Made by a program: the position numbers and the translations under genes
Source: CAJXVA01 sp963761755
GTDB taxonomy: Bacteria; Myxococcota_A; Polyangia; Nannocystales; Nannocystaceae
Length of the DNA stretch: 64,000 nt
Reading direction: 5' to 3'
Assembly: GCA_963761755.1 (NCBI GenBank)
Contig: CAVXIC010000013.1
Location: 248,001 to 312,000, forward strand
Part shown: piece after piece, positions 34,712-43,389 of the stretch
Numbering within the stretch: the first letter of the stretch is position 1
Layout: each line of letters opens with the position of its first letter
The notes under the pieces: model-generated
Databases searched by the model: none
Seen by the model: only the letters and a program-made list of their open reading frames with translations
Told to the model about the DNA's origin: nothing

Positions 34712-35014
34712 ATGAGTGACCGATACGAACGTAGCGACCGCGGAGACCGAGACCGAGACCGTGGAGATCGTGGCGACCGCGGCGAGCGTGGCGACCGAGA
34801 TGGTCGTTCGAGCAAGCGCAGCCGCTTCAACTTCTCCGAGAAGGAGCTGGTCATTGATTACAAGAACCCGCAGCTCCTCAAGAACTTCCTCACCGACCGC
34901 GGCAAGATCATCCCCGCGCGCATCTCTGGTCTGACCGCTCGCCAGCAGCGCCAGCTCACCAAGGCCATCAAGCGCGCGCGCATGCTCGCTCTGCTGCCCT
35001 TCTCCTCCTCCTGA
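34712..35014 (+). CDS. rpsR: 30S ribosomal protein S18
   Basis: 100 aa, starting 3 bases after rpsF. Residues 38-100 are S18: FNFSEKELVIDYKNPQLLKN, DRGKIIPARISGL and RQQRQLTKAIKRARMLALLP. The first 35 residues are an extension of Arg-Asp-Gly repeats (DRGDRDRDRGDRGDRGERGD), absent from standard S18 and probably disordered. No zinc Cys pair is seen. S18 and S6 contact each other in the 30S platform, and both carry unusual charged extensions here. Confidence 0.97.
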   Translation: MSDRYERSDRGDRDRDRGDRGDRGERGDRDGRSSKRSRFNFSEKELVIDYKNPQLLKNFLTDRGKIIPARISGLTARQQRQLTKAIKRARMLALLPFSSS

Positions 35015-35052
35015 TCGACCGATCGAGAGCGACTCCAAAGGAGACTCCAACC

Positions 35053-35508
35053 ATGGCCAACATGTCCATCATCCTCACCTCCGACGTCGACAAGCTCGGC
35101 CGCGCCGGTGAGATCGTTACCGTCAAGCCCGGGTACGGCCGCAACTTCCTGCTGCCCCGCGGACTCGGCCTCCTCGCAACCCGCGGCAACGTTGCGCAGC
35201 TCGAGCACCACCGGCGCTCCATCGCGCGCGACCAAGCCAAGATTCGCGAGCAGCACCAGTCGCTCGCCAAGCAGCTCGAGGGCACCAAGGTGTCCATCGC
35301 GCGCAAGGCGGGCAAAGACGACAAGCTCTTCGGATCGGTGTCCAACAAGGACATCGTCGAAGCGCTGATGGCTCAAAACATCAAGCTCGATCGCAAGATC
35401 GTGCACCTTGCGGAGCCCATCAAGTCCACGGGCGCACACCCCGTCGAGGTCCGGTTCTCGGCCGACGTCTCGGTCACGCTGACCGTCAACGTCGTTGGCA
35501 TCGGCTAG
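35053..35508 (+). CDS. rplI: 50S ribosomal protein L9
   Basis: 151 aa of normal length, with GGAG about 9 bases upstream of ATG. The N-domain reads MSIILTSDVDKLGRAGEIV and KPGYGRNFLLPRGLGLLAT. A connecting helix (about 45-75) and the C-domain (KLFGSVSNKDIVEAL, then EPIKSTGAHPVEVRF) follow. It is the last gene of the ribosomal operon, closed by a strong terminator at 35561-35592. In many bacteria dnaB comes next; here it is 17.5 kb away. Confidence 0.97.
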   Translation: MANMSIILTSDVDKLGRAGEIVTVKPGYGRNFLLPRGLGLLATRGNVAQLEHHRRSIARDQAKIREQHQSLAKQLEGTKVSIARKAGKDDKLFGSVSNKDIVEALMAQNIKLDRKIVHLAEPIKSTGAHPVEVRFSADVSVTLTVNVVGIG

Positions 35509-35540
35509 CCGCGAGCTCGCCTGTCTGCCTGTCCGCCTGA

Positions 35541-35592
35541 TGGTAGGCGGTCCGGCTGGAAAACCCCGAATGCCTCCCGGCGTTCGGGGTTT
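35541..35592 (+). terminator. Terminator of rpsF-rpsR-rplI, copy 1 of a repeated hairpin
   Basis: AAACCCCGAA (35561-35570) pairs with TTCGGGGTTT (35583-35592) around a 12-base loop that contains CCTCCCGG. The whole 52-base block, including the GGCTGGAA upstream flank, matches 50997-51048 at about 44 of 52 positions. Confidence 0.85.
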
Positions 35593-35783
35593 CGCACAGG
35601 GGCCCACCGAGACCATCACGCCGGCGGCAACTTCGCCCGTTGCGGCGAAGGTGGAGTCCCCGGCGCGGGCCGGCGGAGGTCGACGCGGATCTCGACGCCG
35701 TGAAGGCGCCGGTTCGCGGTGCCGGAAAAAAAACTGACGGGTGGGGAACCGGGTTGGCGAGGTCCCGGACGGAGTCTCGAAGC

Positions 35784-36424
35784 ATGAAGACTCCCCTACG
35801 ATGTTCCTTGCTCCTGTTTGGCCTGGCTGCGCTGGCGGCGTGCGTCGAAGAGGAGATGTCCGACCCCGACACGGGGGACGCCGCGACGTCGACCGACGGC
35901 AACGCCTCGAGCGATCCATCCGACCCCACGAACGGCGGAGACCTCGACCCGATGTGCGAGCCGAACGCGGGTGACGGCGTGACCAACTGCGATGGGGAAA
36001 TTTGCGATGCGGGATCCTACTGCGCGGCTTTGTTCTGCGAGGCGGGCTGCGAGACGACGCTCAACTGTCCCGCGGGGCAGTGGTGTGACCTGCGGATGCC
36101 CGACGGGTTCGGTGCGGGACTGTGTCGGCCCACCTCCGATCCTGCATGCGGAGGTTCGGGCTCGGCCGAATCCAGCACTACGGACGTCGGTGGCGAAGCC
36201 TGTAGCGACGTCGAGGGCAACTATGTGCTCGGTCTGCGCGCGAGCTCGCCCCAGGAGTGCGGGGAGCTGTTCTCGGGGATCTCCTGCTCGGTGGCTCAGG
36301 AGGGCTGCACGCTGTCGTGGGGCTGCGGCACGGAGTACCAGAACCTGTTCCCGCCTGGTCCTCTGGCGGCCGACGATACGTTCACCACCGATGGGATGCT
36401 CGAGGGCGTGGCGTACTCGTCGGA
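35784..36424 (+). pseudogene. Lipoprotein gene truncated by fusion to foreign TPR sequence
   Basis: From ATG at 35784 the frame gives MKTPLRCSLLLFGLAALAAC (lipobox), an Asp/Ser/Thr linker, and a Cys-rich region with CDGEICDAGSYCAALFCEAG and GTEYQNLFPPGPLAADD. At about 36420 this ends after GVAYSS and the frame becomes Arg/Pro-rich nonsense up to 36977. From the same point the next frame carries unrelated TPR-type protein. The abrupt switch marks a recombination or deletion breakpoint that removed the lipoprotein's C-terminus. Confidence 0.65.
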
Positions 36425-36924
36425 TGTGCCTGCTCAACGGCCAGGGGACGACCGCCCGCATCCTGGGCCGCCTCGAGGTGTCTCGCCGCGCGCTCGACCG
36501 CCTCTACGCCCTCATGCTTCTCGAGAATCCCGAATCCCCCGACGTGTTCGCGGTGCTCGGCAACCTCGCCCAGCTCGACGCCGACGCCGGCGATCACGAG
36601 CAGGCGCTGCAGAGATTTCGCGCCGTCCTCGAGGGCTTCAGCGCCTTCGTCGGTCCGGACTCTCCGGAGCTCGCTCAAACCCGGTACGCGATCGCCGAGC
36701 AGCTGTTCGCGCTGGGTCGTCACGAGGAGGCCCGCGTCGAAGCCGAAGCCGCGCTGCGGTGGAACGCGCCCGAGCCCGCGGCATCGGGCGCGAAGCTGCT
36801 GCTCGCGCGGATCGAGTTTGCAGCCGGCAAGGAGGCATCGGCGCGCGCGGGGGTGCAGGCGCTGCTCGAGGACGAGGGGGTGCCTGCGGAGGTGAAGGCG
36901 CAGGCGGAGGGGCTGGAGTGGTGA
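36425..36924 (+). pseudogene. TPR-domain C-terminal fragment
   Basis: About 166 codons without a proper start, reading ARILGRLEVSRRALDRLYAL, NLAQLDADAGDHEQALQRFR, and then AIAEQLFALGRHEEARVEAE. These are tetratricopeptide repeats of the kind found at the C-terminus of myxobacterial Ser/Thr kinases and regulators. No kinase domain is present upstream; the lipoprotein fragment occupies that place in another frame. Expression would require internal initiation. Confidence 0.6.
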
Positions 36925-37175
36925 AGCGGCGGCCGGGTCGCGATACCGCGCACGAAGCCCCAGGGCTCGCCCGATAGCCGGCCCACGAAAATTTTTAACC
37001 GATAATCGTTTGAAATTTTGATCACTTTCGATACACAATAACCGCAGGTCAAAGGGCGCATCCCACCCCCGAAACCCAAAATTCCACAAAACCACGTAAG
37101 CATCTTCAGTGGCGAATGTGTTCGTCCGTGGATGTTTAGCAACCAAGATTACACACGGTAGAAGCGAGAAAAACG
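36925..37175. promoter_or_regulatory. AT-rich intergenic region before lipoprotein gene
   Basis: No gene is seen. Bases 36985-37100 are strikingly AT-rich for this sequence (AAAATTTTTAACCGATAATC, then GAAATTTTGATCACTTTCG and ACACAATAACC). This suits a promoter with upstream AT elements or a site bound by nucleoid proteins. The lipoprotein gene begins at 37176. Confidence 0.45.
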
Positions 37176-38102
37176 ATGCGAATGAAACAGTGGCTGTTCC
37201 TGGGCGCGCCAACTCTTCTTTTTCTCGGCTGCGATGGGCAATCCAGCGGACCCGATCGCGAGGTCGAGAACTTCTCCGAAGCCCCCGAAGTCACGGTTGA
37301 GGACTTCGAGGTTGTGGGTGAGTTCGTGGCCCCTGAGGTCGTCGAGGAGATGGAGGACGTCCGCGAGGAGTTTGGGTTCGCGATGGAGGACTCCGACCCG
37401 CAGGCCCTGTTCTTCTTGGGTGATTTCGATGCGGCGTACGTGGACTGTGATGAGTTCGCGGGCGTTGGCCCGGTGTTCAACCCGGGCCTCGTCGCAACCC
37501 TCGTGCCCAATGACTACACGGAGATCGCACCGTTTCCGGGCGCCAACCTCATCGTCGCTCAGGCGGGCTCATGTGCCGACATCGAGATCAACGGGAAGAG
37601 TTTGGGCCCCGGTAAGTTCGCGCAGATCGGAATCAGCGTGATCCCGCCAGGAGACCCCGGCGCCGGCGATTTCTATCAGCTCGCCTACGCGACCACCAAC
37701 CCGTTGCTGTGGCTGCGTCTCCGGCTCCTGGGGGTCAACGCTGCCTGGACGCCATTCCTCGAGTACGAAATCGGCGGCGGCAATCTGAGCATCACAATGC
37801 AGCGGCCGACCGAGTTCGCCTTCCGTCTGGAGGGACCGATCACCGAGCCCGACCCGTCAGCACCGGCAAACCCGACGACGGTGTTCAACTACTACGCCAA
37901 GGGCAAGTCGTTCTTCGGCAACGTGCTGCAGGAGAACGTCGTCGAGGGGATTCGCTTTGGTGAGGGCTCCGGGGTCACGCTCACGCCACTTGGAAGCACA
38001 ATCTCGGACCTGACGTTCGGGGCCCCGCTGGCGTTTCCGTTCTTCTCTGCGCCTGAGACCTTCGATCGTGCGGACGTCGTCGTGACCACCAACGCATTCT
38101 GA
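37176..38102 (+). CDS. Lipoprotein of unknown function
   Basis: 308 aa from ATG at 37176 (ATG 37182 would also serve). The lipobox is LLFLGC. Unlike most lipoproteins in this window it lacks a long low-complexity linker; instead a helical acidic stretch (VAPEVVEEMEDVREEFGF) leads into a compact domain of about 220 residues with NPGLVATLVPNDYTE, SCADIEINGKSLGPGKF and VFNYYAKGKSFFGNV. I do not recognise the fold. GC content of the gene appears slightly lower than its neighbours. The AT-rich region directly upstream probably holds its promoter. Confidence 0.75.
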   Translation: MRMKQWLFLGAPTLLFLGCDGQSSGPDREVENFSEAPEVTVEDFEVVGEFVAPEVVEEMEDVREEFGFAMEDSDPQALFFLGDFDAAYVDCDEFAGVGPVFNPGLVATLVPNDYTEIAPFPGANLIVAQAGSCADIEINGKSLGPGKFAQIGISVIPPGDPGAGDFYQLAYATTNPLLWLRLRLLGVNAAWTPFLEYEIGGGNLSITMQRPTEFAFRLEGPITEPDPSAPANPTTVFNYYAKGKSFFGNVLQENVVEGIRFGEGSGVTLTPLGSTISDLTFGAPLAFPFFSAPETFDRADVVVTTNAF

Positions 38103-38137
38103 GCCTCGCCCACGCTGCGAGGATCCAAACGGCCGCA

Positions 38138-40348
38138 TCACCCGGGCGCGAGACGCAGGGTGATACGGCCGTCTCGCGTGGAGAGCTGGCTGTCGACGCC
38201 TCGTTGAAGCAAGGCCAAGTGCGCTCGTGCAAAAGCCAGGTCGTCGAGATCCAGGCGCGTTGGCAGCGGCCCCGAGAGCTGGCGAGCCGGCTCCGCAGAC
38301 GCCGTCGCCTCGACTTCGACCACGACCCCATCGTCCGTCTTCACCACGCGCAGCTGGGCGCTTCCGTCTCGCGGGATCGCGAGTCCGTCGAGCACGCGCT
38401 CCAAGGCGTCGCAGGCGTCTTGCCACGGACCCTCGACCGGAAACGAGTCCCCGGCACCCTCGTGCGCTCCGCCCAAGAGGCTTCCGGCAAGGGCGGCCAC
38501 GTCGACGAACTCGCCTGTGAAACCCGACGACGGCGCACCGAATCGCTGAAGCTCGCCGGCAAGCTCGCGAAGCGCTTGGTGGTCGTCTCGAGCGAGGGCT
38601 GCGTGCAACCGCTCGCCTGCCAGTGACAACACCGAGCTCGCGGCATCGACCTGGCCCATGCGCAACACCAGCGATTTGGTCACCTGCAGCTCGTCCAGGG
38701 TCTGGGCCAGACGCTTGCCAGTGGCCCGCAGCCGTGCCGCAGCCCGAACCCGCGCCACCAGCTCCTGGGGTGCAAAAGGCTTGGCCAGGTAGTCGTCTGC
38801 GCCGACGTCGAGTCCCTCCACCGAGAGGTTCGAGCCTGCACGAGCGGTGAGCAGCACGATCGGAACGACGGCGAGCTGGGGGTCGGCTTTTACCCGCCGA
38901 ACCAACTCGAGACCATCGAGGTTCGGCATCATCACGTCGCTGAGGACGACGTCGGGCACGCGACCGCGGAGCGCCTCGAGAGCCTCCACCCCATCCGTCA
39001 CCGCGCGAACCTCGAAGTGAGGCGCGAGCACTCTGCAGATGTAGCGCCGCATGTCCGCATTGTCCTCGGCGACGAGGACGAACGGGCGCGGCGAGCCAGC
39101 CGGATCCGGTGAGGTCTCCGGAACCTCGCGAAGACTGACCTCGCGGGGCTCGGAGAGCATCGCCAGCTCGGCGAATCGCCCCTGGTGCGTCGCGTCGGCG
39201 TCGGCGGGCAAGACCCGGCTGTCACCGGCCGCGTCCATGGGCACGATCACCGAAAACGTGCTGCCTTCGCCGACCGTGCTGTGAACCGAGGCGCTTCCAC
39301 CCATCGCGGTCGCGAACTCGCGAACGAGCGCGAGGCCGAGTCCTGAGCCTTCGAACTGCCGGGTCTGCGACGTGTCGACTTGATGGAATCTGTCGAAGAC
39401 GCGCTCGCATTGCGCGGCCGAAATTCCGATCCCGGTGTCGGACACCCGAAGGACCAGCTGATCCGCCGCGAACTCGAGCACGGCACGGACCTCTCCGGCG
39501 GCGGGCGTGAACTTGAGCGCGTTCCCGACCAGGTTGACGACAACCTTCTCGAACATGCGCTGGTCGAGCGCGACCTCGCGCCGTGCACCCACGATCTCTG
39601 ACTCGAGCCGCAGCTTTCGGGCGCGGGCAATGGGTTGCAGGTCGCGAATCGCGTCTTCGACGACGCCGGCGGCATCCGTCCACTGCCACGAGGGCTGTGT
39701 CTTGCCCTCCTCCGCCCGCGTGAAGTCGAGCAGGTCGTTGACCATCCGGGACAGGCGCCCGGCGTTGCGCAGGACGGTCTCGAGATCCTCCACGCTCGAG
39801 GGGGACAGGCGTTCGCGTTCGCTTCGCAGGACCGTGTTCAGCGGGCCCAAGATCAGCGTCAAGGGCGTGCGCAGCTCGTGGCTGACGTTGGCCAAAAAGG
39901 CGCTTTTTGCCCGGCTGACCGCCTCCGTTTCCTTCGCCTGCTGGAGCTCGTCGAAGGCACGGTTTCGCTCCTCGAACAAGCGACCGGTCTCGGCTCCGGT
40001 GTTGTTGATGATGAACGCCAGGACATCGAGCGGTGAGCCGTCCTCGGCTCGCGGCGCGCGGGCGGAGAAATCGCCAGCGGCGTGGGAAGAGAGCACCTCC
40101 GAGAGCGACTGCACCGAGAGGTCGAGGGTCTCCTCGTGCTGCCGCAGACCTTGAACGACCCGGGCAAGCTCCTCGGAGACCGTGTTGATGAGGTAGGCGA
40201 GCGTGTCCCGGCGACCGCCGTCGAAGGTTCGGGGGGCCCGCGCGTCGAAGTCCGCACGGGCAAGCCGCATCAAGACGTCGATGAGCGGATCTTCTTCGTT
40301 TCGATCGGGCGGGTCGAGCGGGTCGCGGCCCTCGGTCGCATCGGTCAT
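38138..40348 (-). CDS. Hybrid histidine kinase with twin HAMP-like repeats and receiver
   Basis: 736 aa, cytoplasmic with no membrane segment. Two matching units open the protein, ADFDARAPR (32-40) and GDFSARAPR (92-100), each followed by a helix like DTLAYLINTVSEEL; these resemble tandem HAMP-type linkers. HisKA has FLANVSHELRTPL (H157). The ATPase has NLVGNALKF, DTGIGIS and GSGLGLALV. A receiver domain (about 423-540) has VAEDNADMRR and D471 in VVLSDVMMPN. The last 190 residues are helical and end in a segment like a small globular output or phosphotransfer domain. Its start overlaps the upstream STAS-like gene by ATGA. Confidence 0.92.
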   Translation of the reverse strand: MTDATEGRDPLDPPDRNEEDPLIDVLMRLARADFDARAPRTFDGGRRDTLAYLINTVSEELARVVQGLRQHEETLDLSVQSLSEVLSSHAAGDFSARAPRAEDGSPLDVLAFIINNTGAETGRLFEERNRAFDELQQAKETEAVSRAKSAFLANVSHELRTPLTLILGPLNTVLRSERERLSPSSVEDLETVLRNAGRLSRMVNDLLDFTRAEEGKTQPSWQWTDAAGVVEDAIRDLQPIARARKLRLESEIVGARREVALDQRMFEKVVVNLVGNALKFTPAAGEVRAVLEFAADQLVLRVSDTGIGISAAQCERVFDRFHQVDTSQTRQFEGSGLGLALVREFATAMGGSASVHSTVGEGSTFSVIVPMDAAGDSRVLPADADATHQGRFAELAMLSEPREVSLREVPETSPDPAGSPRPFVLVAEDNADMRRYICRVLAPHFEVRAVTDGVEALEALRGRVPDVVLSDVMMPNLDGLELVRRVKADPQLAVVPIVLLTARAGSNLSVEGLDVGADDYLAKPFAPQELVARVRAAARLRATGKRLAQTLDELQVTKSLVLRMGQVDAASSVLSLAGERLHAALARDDHQALRELAGELQRFGAPSSGFTGEFVDVAALAGSLLGGAHEGAGDSFPVEGPWQDACDALERVLDGLAIPRDGSAQLRVVKTDDGVVVEVEATASAEPARQLSGPLPTRLDLDDLAFARAHLALLQRGVDSQLSTRDGRITLRLAPG

Positions 40349-40770
40349 GGCTCGTTCCCGTTCTGTTGCCTCAGCCAGCCCCGTGCACGATCGACGTCGC
40401 CAAACATCTTGGTCGGCGCCGCGGGTCGGGATAGGCCGATGAAGACCGAAGCCACCGCCCGCCCGAAGACTGTGCCCCCGATGAGGGCGAACCCACGAAT
40501 CAGCGCCCGGTCCGGGAGCTCGCCGTAGACCTTGCGGGCCCCCGCGGAGGAGTCGCGGATGCGGTCCATGAAGATCATCGATGATCCGGATCGCCCCTGA
40601 GCACGCCAGTATTCGTGCTGAAACTCGACGCTCTGCCGGGCGGTCGCGTCGTCGTCAGCGCAACCATCGTGGGGGACGACCGCCAAAATCCCTGGCTCGA
40701 CGGCGAAGAATTCGGCGTTGTCGGTCTCCCCGACCTTCTCCCAGCCCGAGGTGTCCGGGGCACCGCTCAT
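40345..40770 (-). CDS. SpoIIAA/STAS-like protein (paralogue B)
   Basis: 141 aa from ATG at 40770. It contains MIFMDRIRDSSAGARKVY, then a GGTVFGRAVASVFIGLSRP stretch and a C-terminal RARGWLRQQ. The pattern G...RA...F.G..RP..P.K.F....A..WL recurs in the neighbour at 40767-41219, so the two are paralogues. It fits the SpoIIAA-like/STAS-SEC14 group common in myxobacteria, proposed to act as protein-protein switches. The start overlaps the stop of its paralogue and its stop overlaps the kinase start, both as ATGA, so the three are tightly coupled. Confidence 0.75.
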   Translation of the reverse strand: MSGAPDTSGWEKVGETDNAEFFAVEPGILAVVPHDGCADDDATARQSVEFQHEYWRAQGRSGSSMIFMDRIRDSSAGARKVYGELPDRALIRGFALIGGTVFGRAVASVFIGLSRPAAPTKMFGDVDRARGWLRQQNGNEP

Positions 40771-41219
40771 GACGCTCCCAAGGTGCGGTCGGCGGTGCGA
40801 TTGATTTCGTTGAGCCACGCGACGGCGTCCTCGAACTCCGAGAACAGCTTGACCGGGACCCGCGGCCGAGCGATGCCCAGAAAGAACGAGATCATGGCTC
40901 GGGTCAGTGCGCTGCCACCCACCATCGCGGTCCCGGTGAGCACGTCGTCCATCCGTTCGTAGACCCTGCGGGCGTCCTTGTCCTGCGAGGTCATGCGGTC
41001 GAAGAAGATGACGACGCCACCCTTGCGTCCCAGCTCGCGAAAGAACGAAGCCTGGGACTCCCGGTTGGACAGGGCGCTTTCCCCGTTGTCCTTCGACCCC
41101 TCACGCGGAATTGCGACGAGCAGATCGTCGCTGGCGTAGTAGTCCGTGTTGAGACTTTCACGGACCGGCTCCAGCGAGTGGCGGCGAACGAAGGCTTCTA
41201 CGTCGAGTGATTTGGCCAT
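40767..41219 (-). CDS. SpoIIAA/STAS-like protein (paralogue A)
   Basis: 150 aa. It contains LLVAIPREG, GGVVIFFDRMTSQDKDARRVY, then GGSALTRAMISFFLGIARP and VKLFSEFEDAVAWLNEIN. It aligns end to end with paralogue B. The conserved tail matches the SpoIIAA-like/STAS family, whose members bind partners in a phosphorylation-dependent way in some systems. No conserved Ser at an anti-sigma-antagonist phosphosite could be assigned. Second gene of the four-gene set that ends with the hybrid kinase. Confidence 0.75.
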   Translation of the reverse strand: MAKSLDVEAFVRRHSLEPVRESLNTDYYASDDLLVAIPREGSKDNGESALSNRESQASFFRELGRKGGVVIFFDRMTSQDKDARRVYERMDDVLTGTAMVGGSALTRAMISFFLGIARPRVPVKLFSEFEDAVAWLNEINRTADRTLGAS

Positions 41220-41223
41220 ATCC

Positions 41224-41472
41224 TCATTCCTCCTGGAGGGTCTTCTCGATGCGCAGCGTCGCGGCCTCGAGTTCTTCGGGACCGAAGAACGCGCTCATTC
41301 GAGCCCGCAGCGCAGGCATGGCGTGCCGGTATACCTGCGGGCTCGCAACCTCGGGCGTGCTGCCGATGTCCTTGAGTGCCCGGCGCACAGTCCCTTTGCC
41401 AATGATCGAAGCCAGACCGCTGACCTCGACCACCCGCATGAAGAGGCGCTCGGCTCCGACTTGGCTCCGCAT
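41224..41472 (-). CDS. Small protein leading the STAS/hybrid-kinase operon
   Basis: 82 aa from ATG at 41472, with a GGGG-type ribosome site upstream. It is mostly helical: RLFMRVVEVSGLASIIGKG, VRRALKDIGSTPE and FGPEELEAATLRIEKTLQEE. I do not recognise the family. It ends 4 bases before the STAS paralogue A start, so it is cotranslated with the signalling genes downstream. A start inside a longer truncated protein cannot be excluded. Confidence 0.65.
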   Translation of the reverse strand: MRSQVGAERLFMRVVEVSGLASIIGKGTVRRALKDIGSTPEVASPQVYRHAMPALRARMSAFFGPEELEAATLRIEKTLQEE

Positions 41473-41682
41473 TCGAGAACCCCGACGGTAACGATGTTTT
41501 CATCGGTGCGATACCCGGCGGGCCGGAATGATTGCCGCTGCGACTCGGGAGGCGGATGGCCACCGAAACGAGCGTGCCGGGCACGCGCAGCGGGCCGCAT
41601 CGACCGTCCTGAACGGGAAGCCAGTGCAACGCAGAGGGCGCCACCGGTGATGCGACCTCGCCTCCGCTCACCTCACCTCAAC

Positions 41683-43257
41683 TCACCGCTCCGCGACGCT
41701 GCCCATCGCGTGCTCGGCAAATCCCGTCCCCGCCTCCGCGAGCAGATTGAAGGCCGCGCTGGCCCCGGCGGCCTCGAGCGATGCGATCTCGTCATCGTAG
41801 ACCGTGGCCGCCGTGATCACCCCGCGGAAGCCCGCGGTTCGCAGCAGGGTGATCGCCGTGACGTTCTCCACCGTGCTCGACATCGCGAGCATGACGAGCT
41901 TGACCTGCTCCCGATCTACGTGAAGCCGTTCCCAAAAGTCGACGTCGGTAGCGCTCGCTTGCCGGACCTCTCGCCCGGCCTCGCGGTGGCGTTGGATGAC
42001 GCGCTCGTCGATGTCGAAGCCGACGAGCGCGGTCTCACCGATGGCCACGAGCGCGTCGTAGGCTCCGGTGCCCACGCGACCCATCCCGAAGATCAGGATC
42101 TGCGCCCCACTGGCATCTACGGCCGTCTCCTCGGGGACGCGGGCGCTGGTCTCGAATCGCGCGAGCCGCAGCCGCAGGCGCGTGTAGAGATCGAACACCC
42201 GGCGATTGAGCGGGGACGACACGAGGAAGCTCAAGGCCAGGCAAAGGGCCAGGCTGACCAGCCAGCTCGTGTCGAGCCACCCGCGGCTGACCGCGACCGC
42301 GCCGACGATCAGACCAAACTCGCTGAACTGAGTGAGGCCCGCACCGATCATCAAGCTCGTGCGGGCGCGCAGGCGAAAGCGTGCGGCCAGGAAAAAGAAC
42401 AAGGCGCCCTTGAGCGGGAGCAGGGCCAGCAGACCCAAGGCCACGACGAGGTTCTCCAGCGTTGGCAGTCCCGTGAGTCCGACCGACAAGAAGAAGCCGA
42501 CCAGGAACACGTCCTTGAGGCCGTAGAGCGACTTGGACAGCTCCTGAGCCTTAGGATGGCCACCGAGCAGGATGCCCGCGACCAACGCTCCCAGATCGCC
42601 CTTGAGGCCCAGCGCATAGAACAGCCCCGCGCCTCCGAGGGTCGCGGCCAGACCCCCGAGCACGAGCAGCTCGCCGTGGCCACACGCCGAGAGCAAGCGG
42701 TGAAACAGCGGGCGCAGGGGGATCAATCCGATGAGCGCGAAGGCCCAGGGACTGGGCATCGCCTCGGCCGTCGCCGCCAGGAACCCGACCGCGACGAGAT
42801 CTTGTACGACCAGAATGCCGATCCCGACCCGGCCGTACAGCGCCGCGGAGTCGTCGCGTTCCTCGAGCAGCTTCACGACGAACACGGTGCTGGAGAAGCT
42901 CAGCGCGAAGCCGATGAGCGCTGCGACCTCGAGGTCGAGCCCGGCAAAGGGGCCAACCTGCAGCGCGGCCAACGTCATCACGACGACCGACACGACGGCG
43001 ACCGAGGCGACCAGGTGCAGCACGGTCACCGCCCACACGACGGGGCGGACCACGCTGGAGACGTCGAGCTTGAGCCCGATCGTGAACAGCAGGAGCAGGA
43101 CCCCGACGTTCGCCAGCTCCTCCAGCGCTACGTCGGGGCGAAAGCCAAGCAGCTCCAACACGAAGCCGGCCGCCAGGAAGCCCAGCAATGGTGGCTGGCC
43201 AAGGCGCTTGGCGATGAAGCCAAGCGAGAACGCAACGCCGATCCAGAGGAGTTCCAC
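41683..43257 (-). CDS. Kef-type cation:proton antiporter with TrkA-N domain
   Basis: 524 aa. Residues 1-375 form 11-12 membrane segments of the CPA2 family, with the core IGFALSFSSTVFVVKLLEE and LVVQDLVAV characteristic of KefB/KefC. After a basic linker, a Rossmann domain starts with LIFGMGRVGTGAYDALV (about 388) and continues with TALVGFDIDERVI, so activity is gated by nucleotide or glutathione-like ligands, as in KefC. It exchanges K+ (or Na+) for protons across the inner membrane. It is followed downstream by the unrelated signalling operon after 210 bases. Confidence 0.92.
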   Translation of the reverse strand: MELLWIGVAFSLGFIAKRLGQPPLLGFLAAGFVLELLGFRPDVALEELANVGVLLLLFTIGLKLDVSSVVRPVVWAVTVLHLVASVAVVSVVVMTLAALQVGPFAGLDLEVAALIGFALSFSSTVFVVKLLEERDDSAALYGRVGIGILVVQDLVAVGFLAATAEAMPSPWAFALIGLIPLRPLFHRLLSACGHGELLVLGGLAATLGGAGLFYALGLKGDLGALVAGILLGGHPKAQELSKSLYGLKDVFLVGFFLSVGLTGLPTLENLVVALGLLALLPLKGALFFFLAARFRLRARTSLMIGAGLTQFSEFGLIVGAVAVSRGWLDTSWLVSLALCLALSFLVSSPLNRRVFDLYTRLRLRLARFETSARVPEETAVDASGAQILIFGMGRVGTGAYDALVAIGETALVGFDIDERVIQRHREAGREVRQASATDVDFWERLHVDREQVKLVMLAMSSTVENVTAITLLRTAGFRGVITAATVYDDEIASLEAAGASAAFNLLAEAGTGFAEHAMGSVAER

Positions 43258-43389
43258 AGATTCACCATGGACCCGCAGGCGTCACGCGCCGTCGAGCCAC
43301 CCGCCCGGAGTGTAGGCCCGCAGCGAAGTGTTGACCAACCGCCAGACGCCGCCTCGTCGAACTTCCGTCTCGTTGGTACCTTCGGCGGA

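Noticed and set aside
35640..36977. One 445-aa protein
   Set aside because: Only the first part is protein-like. After about 36420 it is nonsense while the TPR sequence runs in another frame.
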